Under the pieces are notes generated by a model. That model was not told the DNA's origin, made no database searches, and saw only the letters and a list, made by a program, of their open reading frames with translations. The position numbers and the translations under genes are program-made. A stretch of DNA of 64,000 bases from the NCBI RefSeq assembly GCF_014930365.1, contig NZ_JABXWI010000001.1:445958-509957 (forward strand), written 5' to 3'. This document shows, piece after piece, positions 43,210 to 50,760 of the stretch. The stretch is from Streptomyces caniscabiei (lineage in GTDB: Bacteria > Actinomycetota > Actinomycetes > Streptomycetales > Streptomycetaceae). Within the stretch, counting starts at the first letter, position 1. The number at the start of each line of letters is the position of its first letter.

Positions 43210-43455
43210 CCCGGAGACCCGCTTCGAGGAGCACTACGCCGTCGAGCAACTGGCCGGCCGTCTCGCCACCGCCGGTTTCGAGGTCGACAAGGGTGGGCTT
43301 CCCCACGGCGTTCATCGCCACCCACCGGGGAGCCGCGAGCGGAGACGCCGGGACCGGCACCGCACCCGGCGCCCCCACCATCGCCCTCATCCTCGAGTAC
43401 GACGCCCTCCCCGGCATCGGCCACGGCTGCGGCCACAACCTCATCGCCGCCGGTG
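43210..43455 (+). pseudogene. M20 amidohydrolase N-terminal fragment
   Basis: IPETRFEEHYAVEQLAGRL, then a frame change, then GFPTAFIATHRGAAS and IALILEYDALPGIGHGCGHN, which is the metal-site region (LEYDALP and GHGCGHN) of an M20 peptidase/aminoacylase. Only residues of about 20-110 of a 400-residue enzyme remain, so it cannot be functional. It joins the ArsR fragment on the left and a solute-binding-protein tail on the right. Confidence 0.75.
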
Positions 43456-43833
43456 GCCTACCGGGAAATGGGGAAGGCGGAGCTCGTGAAGTTCAAGGAC
43501 CAGACCGCCCTGATCACCCAGCTCCTCTCCGGCGGCATCGACGCGGTCGTCCTCGGCGGCGCCGACGCGGACGAGTACGCCAAGCAGCATCCGGTACGGG
43601 TCGCCGTGGAACTCGACAGCCTCCAGGGCAGCGCCTTCCCGCTCCGCAAGAACGGGGACCCGCGGCTCGTGAAGGACCTCGACACGCAGATCGACGCGAT
43701 GATCGACGACGGCACCTACGTCAAGCTCTACCGGAAGTACTTCCACGACCCGATCGCCGCCGACCTCCTCACGGTCCGCCCGAAACTGGCCTCCCAGATC
43801 GCCGGCACGGACCTGGAACCGACGAAGGTCTGA
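43456..43833 (+). pseudogene. Amino-acid-type solute-binding protein, C-terminal fragment
   Basis: YREMGKAELVKFKDQTALI, VVLGGADADEYAKQH and LRKNGDPRLVKDLDTQIDAM are typical of the second lobe of SBP_bac_3 (amino-acid ABC) binding proteins; the ending IAGTDLEPTKV with a stop at 43833 is a normal C terminus. The first half, including any signal peptide, is gone and the fragment is fused to the M20 head. A deletion that removed the genes between the two is the simplest explanation. Confidence 0.72.
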
Positions 43834-43943
43834 CCTCGCCCAGGCCTCCCCCGCCACCGCTCCCGGCATGCCGTTGTCAGTGCCGGGGGCTAGTCTCCGG
43901 ACAACCGACCGTATGCCCGTTTGTCCGTTTCAGGGAGGTCCTC

Positions 43944-44357
43944 ATGGTCTCGCGGCTCAACCCCTACCTCAGTTTCGACGGCGACGCCCGGCAGGCGATG
44001 GAGTTCTACAAGGAGGTCTTCGGCGGCGAGCTGACGCTGCACACCTTCGGCAGCTTCGGCCAGCCCGACGCCCCGGAGTCCGACAAGATCATGCACGGCA
44101 TGCTGGAGGCGCCGAACGGCTTCACCCTGATGGGCGCCGACACCCCGCCCGGCATGGAGTACCAGGGCGGCGGCGGCTTCTCCGTCAGCCTCAGCGGCGA
44201 GGACGAGACCGAGCTGCGCGGCTACTGGGAGAAGATCTCCGCGGGCGGCACCGTCTCCGTCCCGCTCGACAAGCAGATGTGGGGCGACGTCTTCGGCATG
44301 TGCACGGACCGCTTCGGCGTTCCGTGGATGGTCAACATCAGCGAGCCGCGGGGCTGA
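43944..44357 (+). CDS. VOC-superfamily (PhnB-like) protein
   Basis: A 137-residue vicinal-oxygen-chelate protein with two beta-alpha-beta-beta-beta units. PhnB-like features: NPYLSFDGDARQAMEFYKEVF, GADTPPGMEY and FGVPWMVNIS. Family members bind a metal in a cavity; many lack a demonstrated enzyme activity. GGGAGG lies 8 bp before ATG 43944. It directly precedes an alpha/beta hydrolase gene. Confidence 0.88.
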   Translation: MVSRLNPYLSFDGDARQAMEFYKEVFGGELTLHTFGSFGQPDAPESDKIMHGMLEAPNGFTLMGADTPPGMEYQGGGGFSVSLSGEDETELRGYWEKISAGGTVSVPLDKQMWGDVFGMCTDRFGVPWMVNISEPRG

Positions 44358-44480
44358 GCGCCGACGGGTCGCGGGAGCTGAGCGCGTCCGCGCGCACAAC
44401 CCACGGGTGCGGCGTCTCGTTGAGTCCACGGCACCACCGTCCGGTGGAGCACGCGGACCCGACGGACGAGGAGACCGAAG

Positions 44481-45323
44481 GTGCCCAGGGTCGAGGCGAA
44501 CGGCGTCGAACTCTTCTACGAACTGGCCGGGTCCGGCGACCCGTTGGTCCTGGTGCACGGCTCCTGGGGCGACCACCACACCTGGCTCCCGGTCCTCCCC
44601 TCCCTCACCGCACGCTTCCGTGTCCTGGTCTACGACCGCCGCGGCCACAGCCGCAGCGAACGTCCACCGGGACAGGGGAGCCGACGTGAGGACGAGGAGG
44701 ACCTCGCCGCCCTGATGGAGACCCTGGACCTCGCCCCGGCGTACGTCGCGGGCAACTCCTTCGGGGCCTCCACCGCCCTGGGCCTGGCCGCCCGCCGCCC
44801 CGGTCTCCTCCGGGGCCTGATCGCCCACGACCCGCCGCTGACGGGCATCGTGTCCGACGGGCCCGCCACCCCACCGCCGCTGAAGGACGTCGCCGAGCGG
44901 TTCGCGTCGGTCCTCGCCCACCTCCGCGCCGACGAACGCCTCGCGGCGGCCCGCCGGTTCACGGACGAGATCGCCGTCGGCCCCGGCACCTGGGACCGGC
45001 TCCCTCCCATGGTCCGGCAGACCTTCCTGGCCAACGCCCCCACCTTCCTCGACGAACACGGCGACCCGCATGGGGCGGACCTGGACCTCCCCCGCCTCTC
45101 CGCGTTCACGGGCCCGGTCCTCCTCACCGGCGGCACGACCGGCCCGCCGTGGTTCGCCGAGGTGACCGCGCGGCTCGCCGAGGCCCTTCCGCGGGCGGTC
45201 ACCCACACCTTCCACGGCGCGGGCCACATCCCCCAGGTGACCCACCCGGAGACGTACGCGCGTGCCGTGACGGCCTTCGTCGAGACGACCGGCACGGCAC
45301 GCGCGTCCCTCAGCCGAAGCTGA
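44481..45323 (+). CDS. Alpha/beta hydrolase
   Basis: A 280-residue cytosolic hydrolase. The oxyanion-hole segment LVHGSWGDHHTW precedes the nucleophile elbow GNSFGAST (Ser near 94). The catalytic histidine is in HGAGHIPQVTHP. A lid region (about 120-180) is of normal size. GTG 44481 follows GGAG-like purine-rich sequence. Its last codons overlap the end of the convergent pectate-lyase gene by 14 bp. Substrate unknown. Confidence 0.88.
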   Translation: MPRVEANGVELFYELAGSGDPLVLVHGSWGDHHTWLPVLPSLTARFRVLVYDRRGHSRSERPPGQGSRREDEEDLAALMETLDLAPAYVAGNSFGASTALGLAARRPGLLRGLIAHDPPLTGIVSDGPATPPPLKDVAERFASVLAHLRADERLAAARRFTDEIAVGPGTWDRLPPMVRQTFLANAPTFLDEHGDPHGADLDLPRLSAFTGPVLLTGGTTGPPWFAEVTARLAEALPRAVTHTFHGAGHIPQVTHPETYARAVTAFVETTGTARASLSRS

Positions 45324-46890
45324 CGTTCAGCTTGCCGTCGCTGCCGAAGGACCAGTGCAGCCCGCCGGAGTACGAGGAGCACCGGGAGCCGTTCGTCCCG
45401 GACCAGAACTGGTTGGAGCTGTCGGAGCTGCCGATGATCCGGTCGTTCGTCCCGCTCCCGCTCCGGCACGAGGTGTTGTCACGGAACACCGACGTACCGC
45501 CGTCGAAGTTGAAGTTCCGTTCGGTGTTGTCGATGCTCACGTTGCCCGAGACCGCCATGGATCCCGGGTTGCTGTTCCACGTGAAACCGTGCTTGCCGTT
45601 GTCGTAGGCGATGCTGCGCCGGACGATGTGGTTGACCGCGATGTCGTCGCCGCCGAGCTTGTAGCCGTTGCGGTCGCCGTTGCCGGCCTGCGAGCCGTCG
45701 CTGAGCGTGCCGTTCTCGTAGGCGAGGGAGTCCTCGATGGTCACCGGCCCGATGGGCCCGGTGTCGGTCTTGGTGTAGAGGTCCCAGCCGTCGTCGATGT
45801 TGTTGTGGGCGACGGCGTACCGGAACACGTTCCCGGGCCCGGTCGTCAGCTTCGCCGCGAACCCGTCCGCGTCCTCGCCGTCGGAGTCGGCGTTGTCGTG
45901 CGACTCGGCGCTCAGGATGAGGTTGTTGGCGGGCCACTCGCTGCTGGGCGAGGTGGAGGCGATACGGCCGAGCTGGAGGCCCGTGTCACGGTTGAAGCGG
46001 GTCACGGTGCGCTCGATGACGTTGTTGCTGCCACCGACGTAGATGCCGTTGTCCCCGGCCCGCTCGACGACGAGGCCCTTGACGTGCCAGTACGAGGCGT
46101 TGAGCTGGAGCCCCCGGTTCGACGAACTCTCGCTCTGCGCCGAGAAGTTGAGGACCGGCGTCTCGCCCGGGTAGGCGGTCAGGGTGGTCCGGGCGGCGGA
46201 GGTGCCGGAGCTGCCGACCGGGATCGTGACGGTCGACGCCTGGGCGTAGGTGCCGCCGCGCAGGTAGATCGTGCCGCCGGCCGTGATCCGGCTGATGGCC
46301 GAGGTGAGGGTGGTGGGGGCGGAGACGGTGCCGGCCGCGCCGTCGGTGCCGTTCGGCGCGACGTAGAGGGCGGAACTCGACGGCGGCGGGGTGGTGCCGC
46401 CGCCCTCGGGCACGTTCGCGTCGAGATAGTCGATGTTGGGGAGCCCGGTGGCGGACGTCGGGTTGATCCGGATGACGTTGGTGCCCGATGTGACCGGCAC
46501 GGTCAGCGTCTTGGTGGTCCACGCCGTCCAGGTGCCGGTGCTCTCGAAGGACGTGGTCGCGGCGGTCGTCCCGTTGACGGTGACGCTCGCGGCCCGTACG
46601 GCCGTGGTGCCGTTGGCGAACCGGACGGACAGGGTCGCCGTGCCCGATGCGGGTGCGGTCACGGTGAACTGCGCGTAGGCGCCGGCGGCGTTGGTGCCGT
46701 TGCAGAATCCGCTGCCCGAGTATCCGGCCCAGTCGGAGTCGATGGTCCCGGTGCAGACGGCGGGTGCCGACTCGGCCTCGTACCGGGTGGTCGCGGCCTG
46801 CGCCGCCGTGCCGGACAGCGCGACCAGCAGCCCTGCCACCAGGCCTGCGCTCGCCGTCGCCATGACGGTTCTCACGTGCGTCGATTGCAT
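45310..46890 (-). CDS. Secreted pectate lyase-like protein with CBM35-type module (PL9 family)
   Basis: A 526-residue exported enzyme. Signal peptide (residues 1-33), then a carbohydrate-binding module of the CBM35/CBM6 type (about 35-165; RYEAESAP, AYAQFTVTAP), a Gly/Thr/Pro linker, and a right-handed beta-helix (about 175-526) with the PL9 signature DGFAAKLTTGPGNVFRYAV and DDGWDLYTK. PL9 enzymes cleave polygalacturonate by beta-elimination using a lysine and calcium. ATG 46890 has GGAG at good spacing. A perfect palindrome upstream suggests regulation by a LacI-type protein. Confidence 0.88.
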   Translation of the reverse strand: MQSTHVRTVMATASAGLVAGLLVALSGTAAQAATTRYEAESAPAVCTGTIDSDWAGYSGSGFCNGTNAAGAYAQFTVTAPASGTATLSVRFANGTTAVRAASVTVNGTTAATTSFESTGTWTAWTTKTLTVPVTSGTNVIRINPTSATGLPNIDYLDANVPEGGGTTPPPSSSALYVAPNGTDGAAGTVSAPTTLTSAISRITAGGTIYLRGGTYAQASTVTIPVGSSGTSAARTTLTAYPGETPVLNFSAQSESSSNRGLQLNASYWHVKGLVVERAGDNGIYVGGSNNVIERTVTRFNRDTGLQLGRIASTSPSSEWPANNLILSAESHDNADSDGEDADGFAAKLTTGPGNVFRYAVAHNNIDDGWDLYTKTDTGPIGPVTIEDSLAYENGTLSDGSQAGNGDRNGYKLGGDDIAVNHIVRRSIAYDNGKHGFTWNSNPGSMAVSGNVSIDNTERNFNFDGGTSVFRDNTSCRSGSGTNDRIIGSSDSSNQFWSGTNGSRCSSYSGGLHWSFGSDGKLNVSFG

Positions 46891-46939
46891 CGTTCGGTCT
46901 CCAGGGATGAGATCCAGAATGTGGTCCGAAGTGCATGCA

Positions 46940-46951
46940 GAAAGCGCTTTC
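46940..46951. promoter_or_regulatory. LacI-type operator before the pectate lyase gene
   Basis: GAAAGCGCTTTC (46940-46951) is a perfect 12-bp palindrome of the sort bound by LacI/GalR regulators of polysaccharide genes. It lies about 50 bp upstream of the lyase start and may overlap its promoter. The half-sites differ from the operator seen at 62638, so it is probably read by another regulator. The rest of the 46891-47230 gap holds a short tandem array and no gene. Confidence 0.6.
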
Positions 46952-47116
46952 CCTGGAGGGAGTGTCCGGGGGTGAACTGAGCACGTCAAGAGAACGCGCA
47001 GACTTTTGTTCACATGGATGAACTGAAGGTGGACGGCGGGGCTGCCGCAGAACGTCTTGACCTGCGGGTAGCCGCCTCAGGGAGCGGAGATCGTCCGAGC
47101 ATGTGAATTCACTGTG

Positions 47117-47190
47117 CGGGGCAGAGGGCAGGGGGCAGGGGGCAGAGGGCAGAGGGCAGAGGGCAGAGGGCAGAGGGCAGAGGGCAGGGG
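47117..47190. repeat. Heptanucleotide tandem array (GGGCAGA)n
   Basis: About ten tandem 7-bp units, GGGCAGA with GGGGCAG variants, run from 47117 to roughly 47190. It lies between a pectate-lyase promoter region and the end of the sigma-factor gene. It has no coding sense. Such arrays are prone to length change by slippage. Confidence 0.85.
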
Positions 47191-47230
47191 CGCAGGCGCG
47201 GCCGGTCCGCTCGCGTCCCCGCTCACTCGC

Positions 47231-48412
47231 TCACTCGTCGCCGGTCGACCGGGTCCGGGCGTCGAGCCGGGCGTTGAGCCGGGCGTTGAGCCTGGCGGCC
47301 TGGCGGGTGAGGTGGGCGCGTTCGGCGAGGTTGGGGGCCTTGTGGGCGGCCTCGGCGTAGAGCCGTGCGGCCGTGGTCAGGTCGCCGTCGCGCTCGTGGA
47401 GGTGGGCCGCGACCGCGGTGTGGCGGGGCAGGGAGCCGTCCAGTTCGGCGAGTGCGGCGAGGCCGGCGCGGGGTCCGTCGGCCTCGCCCACGGCGACCGC
47501 GCGGTTGAGCCGGACGACGGGGTTGTCGGTCAGTCGCGCCAGCTCGTCGTACCACTCGACGATCTGCACCCAGTCGGTCTCCTCGGCGGTGGGCGCGTCG
47601 GCGTGCAGGGCGGCGACGGCGGCCTGGGCCTGGAACTCGCCGAGCCGGTCGCGGGCGAGGGCCGCCTGGAGGATCTCCACACCCTCGGCGATGAGACGTG
47701 TGTCCCACCGGCCGCGGTCCTGCTCGGCGAGCGGCACGAGACTGCCGTCGGGCGCGGTCCGGGCGGCACGGCGGGCGTGGTGGAGCAGCATGAGGGCGAG
47801 CAGCCCCGCCACCTCGGGGTGGTCGATCGCGGCCGCGAGCTGCCGGGTGAGCCGGATGGCCTCGGCCGCGAGGTCGACGTCGCCGGAGTAGCCCTCGTTG
47901 AAGACGAGGTAGAGCACGCGCAGCACGGTGGCGACATCGGCCGGCTGGTCGAGGCGCACGCCCGAGACCGTCCGCTTGGCCCGGCTGATGCGCTGCGCCA
48001 TGGTCGCCTCGGGCACGAGGTACGCCTCGGCGATCTGCCGGGTGGTGAGACCGCCGACGGCGCGCAGGGTGAGCGCGACCGCCGACGCGGGGGTGAGCGA
48101 GGGGTGGGCGCAGAGGAAGTAGAGCTGGAGCGTGTCGTCGACGCCGGGCGCGGGCCCGGCCACCGGCTCCTCCTCGACGCGGTCCTCACGCCGGCGGCGG
48201 GCGGCGTCGGCGCGGGCCGCGTCGAGGAACTTGCGCCAGGCCACGGTGACCAGCCAGCCCTTGGGGTCGCGCGGCGGGTCGGCGGGCCAGACCCGGAGGG
48301 CCTCGACCAGGGCGTCCTGCACGGCGTCCTCGGCCGCCGCGAAGTCGGCTCCGCGGCGGACGAGGACGGTGAGCACGCTCGGTGTGAGGCTCCTGAGCAG
48401 GACCTCGTTCAT
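47231..48412 (-). CDS. ECF sigma factor of the ECF42 type
   Basis: A 393-residue protein: region 2 (about 20-85, FAAAEDAVQDALVEAL and DPKGWLVTVAWRKFLD) and region 4 (about 110-170, LTTRQIAEAYLVPEATMAQRISRAKRTV), followed by a large C-terminal helical domain of the tetratricopeptide-like kind. ECF42 sigma factors are known for this long C-terminal domain, for having no anti-sigma factor, and for being next to genes for DGPF (YCII-related) proteins, exactly as here. Codon use is normal. The promoter motif upstream of the DGPF gene fits its own specificity. The last codons form a short NARLNARLDA repeat. ATG 48412 is chosen; GTG 48421 is possible. Confidence 0.9.
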   Translation of the reverse strand: MNEVLLRSLTPSVLTVLVRRGADFAAAEDAVQDALVEALRVWPADPPRDPKGWLVTVAWRKFLDAARADAARRRREDRVEEEPVAGPAPGVDDTLQLYFLCAHPSLTPASAVALTLRAVGGLTTRQIAEAYLVPEATMAQRISRAKRTVSGVRLDQPADVATVLRVLYLVFNEGYSGDVDLAAEAIRLTRQLAAAIDHPEVAGLLALMLLHHARRAARTAPDGSLVPLAEQDRGRWDTRLIAEGVEILQAALARDRLGEFQAQAAVAALHADAPTAEETDWVQIVEWYDELARLTDNPVVRLNRAVAVGEADGPRAGLAALAELDGSLPRHTAVAAHLHERDGDLTTAARLYAEAAHKAPNLAERAHLTRQAARLNARLNARLDARTRSTGDE

Positions 48413-48429
48413 GGTGGACACCTGGGACG

Positions 48430-48837
48430 TCACTCCGTGATGGTGGGCTGCACGCCGTAGAACGGGCGCACCTCCAGCCACTCGTGGATGGGCTTGCCGC
48501 CCGCCCCGGGGGCGGCCGACAGCTCCCCGGCCAGTTCGACGGCGCGCTCGTAGCTGTCGACGTCGATGATCATCCAGCCGGCGATGAGGTCCTTGGTCTC
48601 CGCGAACGGGCCGTCGGTGACCGGCGGGCGCCCCTCGCCGTCGTAGCGGACCCAGGCCCCCTCGGGCGCGAGCGCCTGGCCGTCGACGAACTCGCCGCTC
48701 TTCTCCAGCCGGGCGGCGAAGTCGTGCATGAACTGCATGTGCGCCGACACCTCTTCCGGGGTCCACCGGTCCATCGGCACGTTGTTGACCGGGGCCGGGG
48801 CGCCGCGGTAGTGCTTCAGCAGCAGGTACTTGGCCAT
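48430..48837 (-). CDS. DGPF/YCII-related protein, partner of the ECF42 sigma factor
   Basis: A 135-residue ferredoxin-like-fold protein of the YCII/DGPF type. The diagnostic DGPF motif is present (VTDGPFAETKDL). The N terminus AKYLLLKHYRG and the closing WLEVRPFYG are typical of the family. It precedes the sigma-factor gene by 17 bp and is probably co-transcribed. Family members may form sensors or small enzymes; the known ones belong to the regulon of ECF42 factors. GAGGAG lies upstream of ATG 48837. Confidence 0.9.
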   Translation of the reverse strand: MAKYLLLKHYRGAPAPVNNVPMDRWTPEEVSAHMQFMHDFAARLEKSGEFVDGQALAPEGAWVRYDGEGRPPVTDGPFAETKDLIAGWMIIDVDSYERAVELAGELSAAPGAGGKPIHEWLEVRPFYGVQPTITE

Positions 48838-48889
48838 CGTCGTTCTCCTCGGTCCTCGTGCGACCCATTGTGGTCGCCTTCACCCCGAG

Positions 48890-48916
48890 GACGGAGCGGG
48901 ACGGGGGATCTCGACA
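48890..48916 (-). promoter_or_regulatory. ECF42-type promoter before the DGPF gene
   Basis: Reading the minus strand, TGTCGA (48916-48911) and CGTC (48893-48890) are spaced by 17 bp. This matches the published ECF42 consensus as I recall it (TGTCGA at -35, CG[A/T]C at -10). It lies about 50 bp upstream of the DGPF start, so the sigma factor probably controls its own operon. Confidence 0.65.
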
Positions 48917-48993
48917 TCGCCGCCGGATATTTCTCGGGGATTTTTCTGGAGGGGGCCGGGAGGGCGGCAGCGGCAGCGGAGAAGGCTGCGGGG

Positions 48994-49041
48994 AGCCGGT
49001 GACGGGGGGCAGCCGGTGACGGGGGGCAGCCGGTGACGGGG
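48994..49041. repeat. Three tandem copies of a 17-bp GC-rich unit
   Basis: AGCCGGTGACGGGGGGC occurs twice in full and once with its last bases changed. The array is intergenic between the DGPF gene's promoter and the glycosyltransferase gene's control region. No function is apparent. Confidence 0.85.
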
Positions 49042-49077
49042 CGGCTGAAGCGGGGGTCGCGGGCCGGACACGACAAA

Positions 49078-49103
49078 GGCAAGGAGGTCATGCACTCCTT
49101 GCC
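49078..49103. promoter_or_regulatory. Perfect inverted repeat upstream of the glycosyltransferase gene
   Basis: GGCAAGGAG (49078-49086) and CTCCTTGCC (49095-49103) form a perfect 9-bp stem with an 8-base loop. It stands 22 bp before the RAE-like motif. It could terminate transcripts entering from the left or bind a regulator. Part of the 48838-49204 control region, which has no gene. Confidence 0.6.
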
Positions 49104-49125
49104 ACTCTCAACGTATAGCGCACCG

Positions 49126-49147
49126 GGGGGCTTGCGGCAAGGCCCCC
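49126..49147 (+). promoter_or_regulatory. Rifamycin-associated element (RAE)-like motif
   Basis: GGGGGCTTGCGGCAAGGCC followed by CCC at 49126-49147. I recall the published rifamycin-associated element of actinomycetes (a conserved motif of about 19 bp upstream of rifampin-inactivating genes) as GGGGCTTGCGGCAAGGCC or very close, so this looks like a match. It lies 57 bp before the glycosyltransferase start and would make this gene and the helicase-like gene behind it rifamycin-inducible. The identity of the motif is from memory and should be aligned. Confidence 0.7.
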
Positions 49148-49204
49148 GTGGTGCCGCAGAATCTCCGGCCTGAGCCTGATACGACGAAAACCGGGGGCGC
49201 TTGA

Positions 49205-50605
49205 ATGCGTGTGCTGTTGGCGAACTACGACTCGCGCGGAGGCGTCGAGCCGCTGGTGGGACTCGCGGTCCGGCTGCGCGGACTCGGCGCGGAGGTGCGG
49301 GTGTGCGCGCCGCCGGACGAGGAGTTCGCGCGGCGGCTGGCCGGTGTCGGCGTACCGCTGGTGCCGTTCGGCCGCCCCGTACGCGCGCTGATGACCGCGG
49401 GGGCGCCGCCGACGCCGGACGGCGTGCCCCGGCGTGCGGCCGAGCTGCTCGCGGAGTTCGGCACGGTCGCCGAGGCGGCCGAGGGCTGCGACGTGCTGGT
49501 GGCGACGGGGCTGCTCCCGGCCGCGGCGTGTGTGCGGTCGGTGGCCGACAAGCTGGGCGTCCCGTATGTGTACGCGAGCTTCCAGTCCGTCTCGTTGCCG
49601 TCGCCCCACCATCCGCCGATGGCCCGGCCGGGCCGGCCGCTGCCGACGGACACGACCGACAACCGCGCCCTCTGGGAGTTCGACGCCCGCAGTGCGAACG
49701 ACCTGTTCGGCGAGGTGGTCAACGCCCACCGGGCGTCGGTCGGCCTGCCACCGGTGACCGACGTCCGCGACCACGTCTTCACCGACCGGCCGTGGCTGGC
49801 GACGGATCCGGTACTGGATCCGTGGAGGTCGCCGTCGGAGGCGGCTGGGGAGGGGGTGGGGCGGGAACCGGCGGCGGTGGCTGGGGAGGCCGTGGGTCGG
49901 GAGCCCTCGGAGGCCGCCGGGTTCGGCGTACGGAGGGGCCGGTCAAAGGACGGTGCGGCGGGCGTGGGGCGGGAGGCGTCGGCGCTCGGTCGCGGTGTCG
50001 TGCAGACCGGGTCCTGGATCGTGCCGGACGAGCGGCCGCTCGCGGACGGGCTGACGGCGTTCCTGGACGCGGGCGCGCCACCGGTCTACGTCGGCTTCGG
50101 CAGCATCCCCGTCGGTGGCTCCGAGGACGTCGCCCGATCCTGCGTCGAGGCGGTCCGCGCCCACGGCCGCCGCGTCATTCTCTCCCGGGGCTGGGCGGAC
50201 CTCGCCGCGCTCGACGACCGGGACGACTGCTTCGTCGTCGGCGAGGCCAACCACCACGCGCTGTTCCGCCGCGTCGCCGCCGTCGTCCACCACGGCGGCG
50301 CGGGTACGACGACGACGGCGACCTGGGCGGGCACGCCCCAGGTGGTGGTGCCCCAGGGCGCGGACCAGCCGTACTTCGCCTCCCGGGTGGCCGCCCTCGG
50401 CATCGGCGTGGCCCACGACGGCCCGACCCCGACGTTCGAGTCCCTGTCGACCGCACTGAAGATGGCCCTGGCGCCGGAGACGGCGACGCGGGCGGCGGAG
50501 GTGTCCGGGATGGTCCTGCCCGACGGGGCGACGCGAGCGGCACGACGGCTGCTCGACACGTACGGCGGGGGAGGGAGAGGGGGTGTCGGAGGGGGAGGGC
50601 GGTGA
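49205..50605 (+). CDS. rgt: Glycosyltransferase resembling rifampin glycosyltransferases
   Basis: A 466-residue GT-B macrolide/rifamycin-type glycosyltransferase. N-terminal acceptor domain: LLANYDSRGGVEPLVGLAVR, where the usual GSRGDVEP has a changed acidic position. The C-terminal donor domain has VYVGFGSIP and HHGGAGTTTTATWAGTPQVV, the UDP-sugar motif. Between them an insert of about 55 residues (about 205-260) has repeated VGREP/AAG-type units, longer than in relatives. The RAE-like motif upstream and the HelR gene downstream support a rifamycin-inactivation role (attachment of glucose to the ansamycin), but general macrolide glycosyltransferases look similar. The start ATG 49205 begins the family's N terminus. 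Confidence 0.75.
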   Translation: MRVLLANYDSRGGVEPLVGLAVRLRGLGAEVRVCAPPDEEFARRLAGVGVPLVPFGRPVRALMTAGAPPTPDGVPRRAAELLAEFGTVAEAAEGCDVLVATGLLPAAACVRSVADKLGVPYVYASFQSVSLPSPHHPPMARPGRPLPTDTTDNRALWEFDARSANDLFGEVVNAHRASVGLPPVTDVRDHVFTDRPWLATDPVLDPWRSPSEAAGEGVGREPAAVAGEAVGREPSEAAGFGVRRGRSKDGAAGVGREASALGRGVVQTGSWIVPDERPLADGLTAFLDAGAPPVYVGFGSIPVGGSEDVARSCVEAVRAHGRRVILSRGWADLAALDDRDDCFVVGEANHHALFRRVAAVVHHGGAGTTTTATWAGTPQVVVPQGADQPYFASRVAALGIGVAHDGPTPTFESLSTALKMALAPETATRAAEVSGMVLPDGATRAARRLLDTYGGGGRGGVGGGGR

Positions 50606-50673
50606 CGGTGAGGCGCCCCACGCTCCACCGCCCTACCCCGGCCCGTCCCACCCCGACCCACCTTGCCCGCCTG

Positions 50674-50726
50674 CCCCTCTCCCCTCTTCTCCCTCTCCCC
50701 TCTCCCTCCCCCCTCTCCCTCCCCTC
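50674..50726. repeat. 53-base uninterrupted pyrimidine tract before helR
   Basis: From 50674 to 50726 every base is C or T, built from CTCTCCC-like units. It sits in the 155-bp gap between the glycosyltransferase and helR genes. Pure pyrimidine tracts can form triplex DNA or slow transcription; no hairpin is seen. It may also vary in length by slippage. Confidence 0.85.
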
Positions 50727-50760
50727 GCAGCGCGCGGACATGACGTTCGGAGTCCATGAG

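Noticed and set aside
49201..50760. An extended start for the HelR-type gene far upstream
   Set aside because: The added 500 residues would be a shifted reading of the glycosyltransferase gene and are Arg/Gly-rich; a good ribosome-binding site stands before 50761.
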